A DNA stretch of 6,538 nucleotides from Microbacteriaceae bacterium (GCA_009925875.1 RFQD01000074.1:1-6538), one strand, 5' to 3'. Counted from the first letter of the stretch, positions 1 through 6,299 are shown. Notes: generated from the letters alone by a model not told the origin. Numbers and translations are program-made.

Positions 1-6
1 CAGGAC

Positions 7-360
7 ATGAGCACTCCTAGCTCAGACAAGCTCAGCCAACAACAAGAACGTCAGTGGGTTTCCCTTGGCGACATCCTCGGCATCGTGGGATGGTTTCTCC
101 CCTCGCTCATCGTCTGGCTGGTCGGCAAAGACCGTAGCGCTTACGTCGCAAGTCAGTCGAAAGAGTCACTCAACTTTCAGATCTCCATTGCGATCTACTT
201 TGTCGTGGCGAACATCCTCGGGGCAATTACGCTCGGAATTCTCTTCTTCCTGCCCTTTGTTGTCTGGGTTGTGATGGCAATTTTCTGCATCATTGCATTC
301 ACCAAGACCAAAGACGGCAACGCCTACAAGTATCCGCTGACGATTCGTTTCATCAAGTAA
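7..360 (+). CDS. DUF4870 (Tic20-like) small membrane protein, copy 1
   Basis: A 117-residue integral membrane protein of the DUF4870 family; its molecular function is not established. A short polar N-terminus (residues 1-20) is followed by hydrophobic segments at about 21-40, 59-80 and 78-98. Family hallmarks seen here are the SKESLNFQIS motif (51-60) after the first segment and the YKYPLTIRF motif (107-115) at the C-terminus. Length is typical for the family. The ATG at 7 gives a sensible N-terminus, but only 6 nt of upstream sequence are present and the frame is open to the window edge, so the start is not proven. A strong intrinsic terminator follows 18 nt after the stop, so the gene ends its transcript. 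A second DUF4870 gene lies downstream on the same strand, making them likely tandem paralogues. The family call is firm; the cellular role is unknown. Confidence 0.85.
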   Translation: MSTPSSDKLSQQQERQWVSLGDILGIVGWFLPSLIVWLVGKDRSAYVASQSKESLNFQISIAIYFVVANILGAITLGILFFLPFVVWVVMAIFCIIAFTKTKDGNAYKYPLTIRFIK

Positions 361-377
361 CTCACCAGTCGGCGTGA

Positions 378-419
378 AGTCGGGGCGGCGTGAAAGCGCG
401 TCGCCCCGACTCTTTTTTT
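378..419 (+). terminator. Intrinsic terminator after DUF4870 copy 1
   Basis: A perfect 10-bp GC-rich stem (AGTCGGGGCG at 378-387 pairing with CGCCCCGACT at 402-411) with a small inner GCG/CGC helix (388-390 with 397-399) is followed by a run of seven T at 413-419. This is a textbook Rho-independent terminator oriented for the + strand gene ending at 360. Confidence 0.9.
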
Positions 420-451
420 GACACCGCGGTGCAAGGTTCATGTGCCATGAT
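418..451 (+). promoter_or_regulatory. Candidate promoter for DUF4870 copy 2
   Basis: A perfect TTGACA hexamer sits at 418-423, sharing its first two bases with the T tract of the preceding terminator. No good -10 occurs at the standard 17-18 nt spacing. The best downstream element is CATGAT at 446-451 (4 of 6 to TATAAT), preceded by TG at 443-444, which fits an extended -10 with a 22-nt spacer. Its position, just after a terminator and before a gene with its own Shine-Dalgarno, supports a promoter here; the exact elements are uncertain. Confidence 0.45.
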
Positions 452-452
452 G

Positions 453-468
453 ACGTCGACGTGATCAC
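453..468. repeat. Two adjoining perfect palindromes in the leader of DUF4870 copy 2
   Basis: ACGTCGACGT (453-462) is a perfect 10-bp palindrome and overlaps by two bases GTGATCAC (461-468), a perfect 8-bp palindrome. They lie between the candidate -10 and the Shine-Dalgarno, where an operator could sit. Short palindromes also arise by chance in GC-rich DNA, so regulatory meaning is only a possibility. Confidence 0.3.
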
Positions 469-478
469 AGGAGAAAGG
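469..478 (+). promoter_or_regulatory. Ribosome binding site of DUF4870 copy 2
   Basis: A purine run, AGGAGAAAGG, lies 7 nt upstream of the ATG at 486. It matches the anti-Shine-Dalgarno well (AGGAG and AAAGG) and fixes the start of the second DUF4870 gene, so the lysine-rich tail is part of the translated protein. Confidence 0.75.
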
Positions 479-485
479 TCAAACA

Positions 486-998
486 ATGTCAAACACCACA
501 CCATCGTCGGCTGCGAAGTCGGCTCCCAAGTCCGCTGCAAAGGCTGCTCCGAAGTCGGCCGCTAAGCCCGCCGCCAAATCGCCGGCGAAGTCATCAGCGA
601 CGGCGTCATCCGCGGCGACCAAGGCCGCTCCCGAGGCACCCCGGGTGAGCCCCTATGCAGGTTTCACGCCGCTGACGCCGAGTGACGAAAAGCTCTGGTC
701 GGCACTCATTCAACTCGGCGGCATTTTCATCTACTTCGCCTCCCCGCTCGTCGGCTACCTGCTGCTTCGTCAACGAGGACCTTTCGTTCGTGAACACTCC
801 GTCGCGGCATTGAACTGGCAGCTGTCGCTTTTGCTGTACTCGTTTGTGGGATCGATTTTGCTCTTCGCCGTTGTGGGGGGAATCGTTCTCTTCGCATTGG
901 CCGTGCTCAACATCGTCTTCAGTATCTTGGCGGCCATGCACGCTCATCGGGGTCAGCTCTACACCTACCCGCTCTCCATCAAGTTCATTCGCGCCTAA
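486..998 (+). CDS. DUF4870 (Tic20-like) membrane protein with lysine-rich repeat tail, copy 2
   Basis: A 170-residue protein in two parts. Residues 1-56 are a low-complexity Ala/Lys/Pro/Ser tail in which lysines fall at 11, 15, 19, 23, 27, 31 and 35, exactly every fourth residue, then a more degenerate Ala/Ser stretch. Residues 67-170 are a DUF4870 domain with hydrophobic segments near 73-94, 112-130 and 133-151, the motif REHSVAALNWQLS (102-114) and the terminal YTYPLSIKF (159-167). These match copy 1 in order and spacing, so the two are paralogues. The tail resembles the basic tails of histone H1-like and actinobacterial HU-type proteins in composition only. A basic tail would be expected on the cytoplasmic face (positive-inside rule; inference), where it could contact nucleic acid, anionic lipid or ribosomes. 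A strong RBS supports the start. Function is unknown. Confidence 0.85.
   Translation: MSNTTPSSAAKSAPKSAAKAAPKSAAKPAAKSPAKSSATASSAATKAAPEAPRVSPYAGFTPLTPSDEKLWSALIQLGGIFIYFASPLVGYLLLRQRGPFVREHSVAALNWQLSLLLYSFVGSILLFAVVGGIVLFALAVLNIVFSILAAMHAHRGQLYTYPLSIKFIRA
510..593 (+). repeat. Seven 12-bp coding repeats for (A/P)(A/P)K(S/A/P) tetrapeptides
   Basis: Seven consecutive 12-nt units starting at 510, 522, 534, 546, 558, 570 and 582 encode AAKS, APKS, AAKA, APKS, AAKP, AAKS and PAKS. The units differ at many third positions (all four Ala codons, plus both AAG and AAA), so the DNA is no longer a near-identical tandem repeat while the peptide period is exact. This suggests the protein pattern is maintained rather than being a fresh slippage product. 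Confidence 0.85.
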
Positions 999-1010
999 AA
1001 CGCCACAACG

Positions 1011-1052
1011 AGAACCGGTCATCGTCCGCCTCGTGCGGCGACGGCCGGTTCT
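1011..1052. terminator. Hairpin between the convergent DUF4870 copy 2 and hemW genes
   Basis: AGAACCGG at 1011-1018 pairs perfectly with CCGGTTCT at 1045-1052. Inner helices CGT/ACG (1023-1025 with 1041-1043) and CCGC/GCGG (1026-1029 with 1035-1038) close a 5-nt loop. It lies 12 nt past the stop of the + gene and 18 nt past the stop of hemW, so it probably serves both directions. The T tract is weak on both sides (CTTT on +, GTTTT a few nt away on -), so it is a less certain terminator than the other two in the window. Confidence 0.6.
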
Positions 1053-1070
1053 TTGCGTGCTGCTGGCGCC

Positions 1071-2279
1071 TTAGTCGGTCAGGTCACGAACGACACGGTC
1101 GGCGAGTAACCGGCCGCGCAACGTGAGAACAAGGGAGCCGTGGGACAGCGCATCCACGTCAAGTAGACCCTCTACCGCAAGGCCGCGGGCTCGTTCCGCA
1201 GCGAATTCGGACACGTCCTGCAGCGCCACACCGGTCGCGAGCCGCAGCTGAAGCAAAATGGTCTCCAGACGCCGAGCCTCAACGTCGGGTGTTTCGCGCG
1301 CGGCCGCCGGGGACTCGCCGGCGAGCACTCGTTGCCCGTACGCGCTCGGATGCTTGACGTTCCACCACCGCACGCCGCCCACGTGGCTGTGTGCACCTGG
1401 TCCGAACCCCCACCAGTCGTGGTTGAGCCAATAGGCCGTATTGTGCCTCGATTGTTCACGCGCACCGCGCGCCCAATTGCTGAGTTCGTACCAGTGATAC
1501 CCCGCCTCGGCGAAGGCCTCATCGGCGAGCTCATACATGTCCGCGACGAGATCGTCATCTGGAGCAGCAATCTCTCCGCGTCGAATGCGACGCGCAAGTG
1601 CCGTGCCCTCCTCGACAATCAGCGCGTACGCCGAAACATGACCGATGTCGAGAGCGAGAGTCGACTCCAGGCTGGCACGCCAGTCGTCGAGTGATTCACC
1701 CGGGGTGCCGTAGATGAGATCGACGCTGACGTCGAGCCCCGCATCCTTCGCCCACGACACGACGTCGGGTACTCGCTCTGGCGAGTGGGTTCGGTCGAGC
1801 GTCGCCAGCACGTGAGGAACAGCCGACTGAACACCAAAACTGACGCGAGTGACACCCCCGTGCGCGAGGTCGCCCAGGTAACGGGCATCCACCGAATCTG
1901 GGTTGGCCTCAACGGTTACTTCAGCACCGTCGACCATCCCCAATTCGTCGCGGAGGCGCGAGAGCACTCGCAACAAATCACGAGCGGGCAAGAGTGTGGG
2001 CGTACCGCCACCAAAAAACACGGTGCGGAGTGGGCGCTCGCGGCCACAGTCCAGAACGGATGTCGCGAGCTCAATTTCACGCAGCACGTGTTCGGCATAA
2101 TCATCTCGACGTGCACCGTGCAATTCGTCATTCGTGTAGGTGTTGAAGTCACAGTAGCCGCAACGCACACGACAAAACGGAATATGCACGTACGCCGAGA
2201 GCGGTGCTCGAGAGGCGCGCGCTGCGTCTGTGAGGGCGCCGTCGGTGGGAGCAATGTCACCTTCCGGCAATGCGCCCAC
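1071..2279 (-). CDS. hemW: HemW, radical-SAM family heme-binding protein
   Basis: HemW (formerly misnamed coproporphyrinogen III oxidase, HemN-like) binds SAM and an Fe-S cluster and is thought to handle or insert heme. The radical-SAM CX3CX2C motif is at Cys36, Cys40 and Cys43 (PFCRVRCGYCDF). It is followed by FFGGGTP (88-94), the EANP motif (124-127), SFGVQS (147-152) and DLIYGTPGES (187-196). HNTAYW (279-284) is the HNxxYW motif characteristic of HemW as opposed to HemN, and GFGPGAHS follows. The C-terminus (GRLLADRVVRDL) fits the HemN_C winged-helix region. I chose the GTG at 2279: it gives 402 residues beginning MGALPEGD, which matches actinobacterial HemW N-termini, and it lies 2 nt after the upstream UPF0548 stop. 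A longer open frame up to 2477 only overlaps that gene. No strong Shine-Dalgarno is visible, so translational coupling is likely. It is the last gene of the lepA operon. Confidence 0.95.
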   Translation of the reverse strand: MGALPEGDIAPTDGALTDAARASRAPLSAYVHIPFCRVRCGYCDFNTYTNDELHGARRDDYAEHVLREIELATSVLDCGRERPLRTVFFGGGTPTLLPARDLLRVLSRLRDELGMVDGAEVTVEANPDSVDARYLGDLAHGGVTRVSFGVQSAVPHVLATLDRTHSPERVPDVVSWAKDAGLDVSVDLIYGTPGESLDDWRASLESTLALDIGHVSAYALIVEEGTALARRIRRGEIAAPDDDLVADMYELADEAFAEAGYHWYELSNWARGAREQSRHNTAYWLNHDWWGFGPGAHSHVGGVRWWNVKHPSAYGQRVLAGESPAAARETPDVEARRLETILLQLRLATGVALQDVSEFAAERARGLAVEGLLDVDALSHGSLVLTLRGRLLADRVVRDLTD

Positions 2280-2281
2280 GA

Positions 2282-2857
2282 CTAGCCGACCGATTTCACG
2301 GCGTTGAGTGCGCGCGCGCAGCGCACGCGAATCACCTGTTCGCGCAGGCGCACAAACGGTGCGATGAGAAATCGAGTCCAATGCGGGGACAGCGCCGTCA
2401 CCGTCGTTACTTCGGACCACACCGTGTCGTCGTCGCGCCATTCCACGCTGAAAAGTCGTTCGCCACTGACGGGCCACTCCGACAACGTTCCGAGCGCAAA
2501 AGCAACTTTGCGATCATCCCGGATTGCGTAAATCACGCGGTAATCTTCGCCGCCACTCAGCGGCCACCACGAATGGGTCAGGTGAATTGTCGGCGATTCT
2601 CCACGAAGAACCGTGCTGTCAACCGGTGATCCCCCGAGGGTCGTCGCACCTAGGCCAGCTCGATCAAAAAACGCCCCGCTCAGCAAGTCAGCCGATGCGG
2701 CCGAAAACCGGTCCGCGCCCGACCCAATTCGACGTGTCGTCGTGCCCGCTCGAAAACCGGCCGGCGGGAATCGAAGCACATCAGGTTCCGCCGTCACGCC
2801 GACCGTTGCGTATGTCACTTGATTGGCTCGAAACGACGAGCGACGTGGACCGGACAC
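2282..2857 (-). CDS. UPF0548 / DUF1990 family protein
   Basis: A 191-residue soluble protein that I recognise as the DUF1990 (UPF0548) family; biochemical function is unknown. Family-like features are the N-terminal TYATVGVT segment (15-22), the basic RRIGSG motif (42-47), SGERLF (131-136) and the C-terminal segment with P167, R170 and Q174 followed by VIRVRCARAL (175-184). There is no signal peptide and no membrane segment. The GTG at 2857 lies one nt after the lepA stop, and a purine-rich stretch at the end of lepA (GAGGTGAAGAAGAAG) can act as ribosome binding site. An in-frame GTG at Val14 is a possible later start but would trim the family's usual N-terminus. Its stop is 2 nt before the hemW start, so it is embedded in and coupled to the lepA-hemW operon. 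Confidence 0.82.
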   Translation of the reverse strand: MSGPRRSSFRANQVTYATVGVTAEPDVLRFPPAGFRAGTTTRRIGSGADRFSAASADLLSGAFFDRAGLGATTLGGSPVDSTVLRGESPTIHLTHSWWPLSGGEDYRVIYAIRDDRKVAFALGTLSEWPVSGERLFSVEWRDDDTVWSEVTTVTALSPHWTRFLIAPFVRLREQVIRVRCARALNAVKSVG

Positions 2858-2858
2858 G

Positions 2859-4706
2859 CTACTTCTTCTTCACCTCGTCGTCGCCCGACAGCGCAGCAAT
2901 GAACGCCTCTTGAGGAACTTCAACGCGACCGACCATCTTCATGCGCTTCTTCCCCTCCTTTTGCTTTTCGAGCAGCTTGCGCTTGCGGGTGATGTCGCCA
3001 CCGTAACACTTAGCGAGGACATCCTTTCGGATGGCGCTGATGTTCTCTCGCGCGATGATGCGTGCACCGATAGCCGCCTGTATGGGAACCTCAAACTGCT
3101 GACGCGGAATGAGTTTCTTCAACCGTTCGGTCATCATCAGTCCGTACGAATATGCCTTGTCTTTGTGAACAATCGCGCTAAAGGCATCGACTGTTTCACC
3201 CTGCAGCAAAATGTCGACCTTGACGAGATCCGATTCTTGCTCGCCCGCCGGTTCGTAGTCGAGCGAGGCATATCCCTGGGTGCGGCTCTTGAGATGATCG
3301 AAGAAATCGAACACAATCTCGCCGAGAGGCATGTTGTATTTCAGCTCGACTCGGTCCTCACCGAGGTACTCCATTCCGAGCATGGTGCCTCGACGACTCT
3401 GGCAGAGTTCCATGATGGTGCCGACGTAATCTTTCGGTGCGAGGATGGCCGTCTTCACGACAGGCTCACGAACCGAGTCAATCTTGCCCGACGGGTACTC
3501 ACTCGGGTTGGTCACGGTGACCGTCTTTCGGTCCTCGGTCGTCACCTCGTAGGGAACACTCGGCGCCGTCGCAATCAAATCAAGACCAAATTCGCGTTCG
3601 AGTCGCTCGGTGATGATCTCGAGGTGGAGGAGCCCGAGAAAGCCGCATCGGAATCCAAACCCCAGAGCGACCGAAGTTTCCGGTTCATAGTTCAACGAAG
3701 CGTCGGACAGTTTGAGTTTGTCGAGTGCCTCTCGAAGAATCGGATAGTCGCTGCCGTCTATCGGGTAAAGACCGGAGAAAACCATTGGTTTCGGCTCGGT
3801 GTAACCGGGCAACGCGTCGGTGGCCGGCTTCTGCGCGTCGGTAATCGTGTCACCAACCTTGGACTGGCGCACGTCTTTCACACCCGTGATGAGATAACCG
3901 ACTTCACCCACACCGAGACCCTTCGTCGGCACGGGTTCGGGCGAACTCACGCCGATTTCGAGAAGCTCGTGGTTGGCCCCCGTCGACATCATCTTGATGC
4001 GCTCGCGCGGTGTCAGCCGACCATCGATAACGCGCACATACGTGACAACGCCTCGGTAGGCGTCATAAACCGAGTCAAAAATCATCGCGCGGGCAGGAGC
4101 GTCGGGGTCACCGACGGGGGGTGGCACGAGTTCGACGACACGATCAAGCAGGGCATCCACTCCGACACCGGTTTTTCCTGAAACGCGCAAAACATCCTCG
4201 GGTTTGCCACCGATGAGACTGGCCAGCTCCTTGGAGTACTTCTCCGGGTCCGCTGCCGGCAAATCAATCTTGTTGAGCACGGGGATGATCGTGAGGTCGT
4301 TTTCCATCGCCAGGTAGAGGTTAGCCAAGGTCTGCGCCTCGATCCCCTGTGCCGCATCGACGAGGAGAATCGCTCCCTCGCAGGCCGCCAGTGAGCGACT
4401 GACCTCGTAGGTGAAGTCCACGTGCCCCGGGGTGTCAATCATGTTCAGTGCAAAGGTCTTGCCGTCGACTTCCCACGGCATGCGCACCGCCTGCGACTTG
4501 ATGGTGATGCCTCGTTCGCGCTCGATGTCCATGCGGTCGAGGTATTGGGCACGCATGGAGCGATCATCCACAATGCCCGTTATTTGCAGCATGCGGTCGG
4601 CAAGGGTCGACTTGCCGTGATCGATGTGCGCAATGATGCAGAAGTTGCGGATCTGTGTGGGCAAAGTCGACGCTGGCTGCAGTGGATTCGAAGCTCGAGG
4701 TGACAT
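2859..4706 (-). CDS. lepA: Elongation factor 4 (LepA), ribosome-associated GTPase
   Basis: LepA/EF4 is a cytoplasmic translational GTPase acting on the ribosome; proposed roles include back-translocation under stress and help with initiation or 30S biogenesis. The protein is 615 residues, slightly longer than the usual ~600 because of an N-terminal extension of about 17 residues and a short charged tail. The G domain is complete: G1 AHIDHGKST (26-34), switch I region ERGITI (64-69), G3 DTPGH (91-95), G4 NKID (145-148) and G5 VSGKT (175-179). Domain II, the EF-G-like domains III and V (for example [16 protein letters not shown]), and the LepA-specific C-terminal domain with the basic [20 protein letters not shown] loop (567-586) all follow. 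The start is ATG at 4706, with GGGAGA 10 nt upstream. It is the first gene of the lepA-UPF0548-hemW operon and diverges from rpsT. Confidence 0.98.
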   Translation of the reverse strand: MSPRASNPLQPASTLPTQIRNFCIIAHIDHGKSTLADRMLQITGIVDDRSMRAQYLDRMDIERERGITIKSQAVRMPWEVDGKTFALNMIDTPGHVDFTYEVSRSLAACEGAILLVDAAQGIEAQTLANLYLAMENDLTIIPVLNKIDLPAADPEKYSKELASLIGGKPEDVLRVSGKTGVGVDALLDRVVELVPPPVGDPDAPARAMIFDSVYDAYRGVVTYVRVIDGRLTPRERIKMMSTGANHELLEIGVSSPEPVPTKGLGVGEVGYLITGVKDVRQSKVGDTITDAQKPATDALPGYTEPKPMVFSGLYPIDGSDYPILREALDKLKLSDASLNYEPETSVALGFGFRCGFLGLLHLEIITERLEREFGLDLIATAPSVPYEVTTEDRKTVTVTNPSEYPSGKIDSVREPVVKTAILAPKDYVGTIMELCQSRRGTMLGMEYLGEDRVELKYNMPLGEIVFDFFDHLKSRTQGYASLDYEPAGEQESDLVKVDILLQGETVDAFSAIVHKDKAYSYGLMMTERLKKLIPRQQFEVPIQAAIGARIIARENISAIRKDVLAKCYGGDITRKRKLLEKQKEGKKRMKMVGRVEVPQEAFIAALSGDDEVKKK

Positions 4707-4716
4707 CGCTGTCTAG

Positions 4717-4722
4717 TCTCCC
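4717..4722 (-). promoter_or_regulatory. Ribosome binding site of lepA
   Basis: Read on the minus strand, GGGAGA (4722 down to 4717) lies 10 nt before the ATG at 4706. It supports that codon as the lepA start rather than a codon nearer the conserved IRNFCIIAH segment. Confidence 0.6.
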
Positions 4723-4740
4723 ACGTCGACGATGTCGGTT

Positions 4741-4769
4741 TTAACCACGGGAATGAAAGCTGATAGGGT
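4741..4769 (+). promoter_or_regulatory. Candidate rpsT promoter in the lepA-rpsT divergent region
   Basis: TTAACC (4741-4746, 4 of 6 to TTGACA) and TAGGGT (4764-4769, an actinobacterial TANNNT-type -10) are separated by exactly 17 nt. A start around 4776 would give a leader of roughly 105 nt before the rpsT GTG. The divergent 4707-4880 region must hold promoters for both lepA and rpsT; this is the best + strand match I can see. Confidence 0.5.
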
Positions 4770-4867
4770 AAAAAGTCAAGTTTGCGCGCGGTCCCACACC
4801 AGCGCGACGAGTCAGGTCAGGCGCCCTCTTCGCTTGTTCGGACGCATCATCCATTCACCACAACAGC

Positions 4868-4872
4868 AAAGG
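4868..4872 (+). promoter_or_regulatory. Ribosome binding site that sets the rpsT start
   Basis: AAAGG at 4868-4872 lies 8 nt before the GTG at 4881. It selects that GTG over the in-frame upstream TTG at 4782, whose 33 extra residues do not belong to ribosomal protein S20. Confidence 0.7.
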
Positions 4873-4880
4873 CTTTCCAC

Positions 4881-5141
4881 GTGGCAAATATCAAGTCGCA
4901 AATGAAGCGCATCGGAACCAATGAAAAGGCACACGAGCGCAACAAGGCCGTCAAGAGTGAGGTCAAAACCGCCGTGCGCGCTACTCGCACGGCCGTCGCC
5001 GCGGGTGACAAGACCAAGGCTGAGGCGGCACTCCAGGTTGCAACCAAGAAGCTCGACAAGGCCGTGAGCAAGGGCGTTCTGCACAAGAACAACGCGGCGA
5101 ATCGCAAGTCGGCTATCGCCAAGCAGGTTGCCAGCCTCTAA
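4881..5141 (+). CDS. rpsT: 30S ribosomal protein S20
   Basis: S20 binds 16S rRNA in the body of the small subunit early in assembly. From the GTG at 4881 the product is 86 residues, the normal length for bacterial S20, and begins [20 protein letters not shown], the family's standard N-terminus. It is strongly basic and Ala-rich, as expected for a helical bundle, and carries the conserved [18 protein letters not shown] segment near the C-terminus. Reading further upstream in frame adds a non-conserved, His/Pro-containing segment that I reject as leader. The gene is monocistronic: its own promoter region lies upstream, an intrinsic terminator lies 27 nt after the stop, and it is divergent from lepA and convergent with holA. 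Placement of rpsT between holA and lepA is a conserved actinobacterial arrangement. Confidence 0.97.
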   Translation: MANIKSQMKRIGTNEKAHERNKAVKSEVKTAVRATRTAVAAGDKTKAEAALQVATKKLDKAVSKGVLHKNNAANRKSAIAKQVASL

Positions 5142-5168
5142 TCGCCCACCGCAACACGCGAGCGAATG

Positions 5169-5200
5169 AAACCCCGTCGATGTCGGCGGGGTTTTCTTTT
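5169..5200 (+). terminator. Intrinsic terminator of rpsT
   Basis: AAACCCCGTCG (5169-5179) pairs with CGGCGGGGTTT (5184-5194) through one T-G wobble, leaving the tetraloop ATGT, followed by TTTTCTTTT (5192-5200). This is a strong Rho-independent terminator for rpsT. On the minus strand the hairpin is followed only by TTTCATTC, so it would be weaker for holA. Confidence 0.9.
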
Positions 5201-5204
5201 GTGC

Positions 5205-5231
5205 CACACCGGCGCGTGTTGCGCCAATGTG
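5205..5231. repeat. Inverted repeat between the rpsT terminator and the holA stop
   Basis: GGCGC (5211-5215) pairs with GCGCC (5221-5225) around a GTGTT loop. CACA (5205-5208) pairs with TGTG (5228-5231) across a 2x2 internal loop. It lies 14 nt downstream of the holA stop when read on the minus strand, so it may protect or end the holA transcript, but no T tract follows in that direction. Confidence 0.4.
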
Positions 5232-5245
5232 AGCAGCGGACTGAG

Positions 5246-6289
5246 CTAGTCGCGACCAAAGTTGGCGACAACCTCAATCATGTGCTCGATCGAGTAAACC
5301 GGATCCCGCGATGCGCCCTTCACGTTGGCATCTGCCTCCGCGATAGACAAGATTGCACGGCGCAGACCAGGTTCATCCCAGCCCGATTGAAGGTCGCGCC
5401 GCGCACGGTCAATTTGCCAGGGTGCGGCGCCAACCAGACCGGCCAGCTCCTGGGCTGACCGCCGATCACCCCAAACTTTGACCATCAGACGCAGCTTGCT
5501 CGCAAACGTCGCCACGATGGGAACGGGGTCGGCACCCGAATCGAGAGCGTGACGTAACGCGACCAACGCATCACCGCGTCGGCCCGACACAGCGAAATCC
5601 GCAACCTTAAATGCTGTCGTCTCAACCCGACCGCCGTAATACTGCTCGACAACTCGCTCGTCAATATCCCCTTCCGCGTCGGCCATGAGTTGAGCGCACG
5701 CGTTTGCAAGTTCGCTTGCACTCGATGAGAACGCCGAGACAAGCGCACGCACGGCACCCGGAGTAATCGATCGGCCCGAGCGACGAAACTCGGCGACGGA
5801 GAAGTCATGCTTGTCGGCGTCACTCTTAATCTCGGCACACGCAATTTCGATGCCGCCACCGACTCCGGCGCGAATCTGATCGAGCAGGCGCTTCCCGCGA
5901 ACTCCCCCGGCATGACGAAGCACGAGTGTCGTGTCGGAGTCTGTTGCCTCAATGTAGGCAAGCGCATCCTCGAGAAATTCGTCATTGCACTTCTCGACGT
6001 TGCTCGCCCGAATGAGTCGTGGCTCGCCAAATAGTGAAGGACTCGCCAGAGACATGAGGGTGCCATACGCGTAATCGGTCGCATCAATGTCATGCACTTC
6101 GACGTTGGGATCAACAGCGCGTAGCTGGTCGCGCAAAGACGCCGACACACGATCGGCCAGAAATCCTTCGGACCCCGTCACGAGCACGACGGGAGCAACC
6201 GTGGCAGCATCCCAACCGAGGGTGGGAATGACCGATTTCGCCTTCGCTGCCCCGCGTGCAGAACTCGAACGCGGCGTTGTGCTGGCCAT
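5246..6289 (-). CDS. holA: DNA polymerase III, delta subunit
   Basis: The delta subunit is part of the clamp-loader complex and opens the beta sliding clamp so that it can be loaded on primed DNA. From the ATG at 6289 the product is 347 residues, within the family range. A polar basic N-terminus (residues 1-28, Ser/Ala/Arg/Lys-rich) precedes the conserved N-terminal strand and helix VLVTGSEGFLADR (35-47). Mid-protein segments LASPSLFGEPRLIRASNVE and TTLVLRHAGG are typical of delta. A central segment (ITPGAVRALVSAF, then DERVVEQYYGG) and the C-terminal alpha-helical collar domain follow, ending with the SIEHMIEVVANF helix. The frame runs 36 codons further upstream, but that part overlaps comEC, so I use the ATG 10 nt after the comEC stop. 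Probably co-transcribed with comEC. The identity is supported by sequence style and by the comEC-holA-rpsT order. Confidence 0.93.
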   Translation of the reverse strand: MASTTPRSSSARGAAKAKSVIPTLGWDAATVAPVVLVTGSEGFLADRVSASLRDQLRAVDPNVEVHDIDATDYAYGTLMSLASPSLFGEPRLIRASNVEKCNDEFLEDALAYIEATDSDTTLVLRHAGGVRGKRLLDQIRAGVGGGIEIACAEIKSDADKHDFSVAEFRRSGRSITPGAVRALVSAFSSSASELANACAQLMADAEGDIDERVVEQYYGGRVETTAFKVADFAVSGRRGDALVALRHALDSGADPVPIVATFASKLRLMVKVWGDRRSAQELAGLVGAAPWQIDRARRDLQSGWDEPGLRRAILSIAEADANVKGASRDPVYSIEHMIEVVANFGRD

Positions 6290-6299
6290 GCGCGAAAGC

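Noticed and set aside
166..540. A 124-codon minus-strand open frame across DUF4870 copy 1 and the intergenic region
   Set aside because: It runs antisense through a recognised gene and through the terminator hairpin, with no motif or plausible start signal.
1785..2285. A 166-codon + strand open frame antisense to hemW, with several smaller ones at 1332-1694 and 2270-2913
   Set aside because: All lie opposite clear hemW or UPF0548 coding sequence, have no plausible RBS-supported start, and show unordered composition typical of shadow frames.
2280..2477. N-terminal extension of hemW by 66 codons
   Set aside because: The extra residues overlap the UPF0548 gene in another frame and do not resemble HemW. 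The GTG at 2279 gives the usual actinobacterial N-terminus.
2823..4181. A 452-codon open frame on the + strand, antisense to lepA and the start of UPF0548
   Set aside because: It mirrors the highly conserved lepA coding sequence. The product has no recognisable domain or motif, and long antisense frames are common opposite GC-rich, codon-biased genes.
4723..4731. ACGTCGACG upstream of lepA, resembling the palindrome at 453-462
   Set aside because: Only nine shared bases, of a composition common in this genome; two occurrences are not enough to propose a shared operator.
4782..4880. N-terminal extension of S20 by 33 codons from a TTG
   Set aside because: S20 normally begins MANIKSQ; the GTG at 4881 has AAAGG at 8 nt, and the extension has no S20 similarity.
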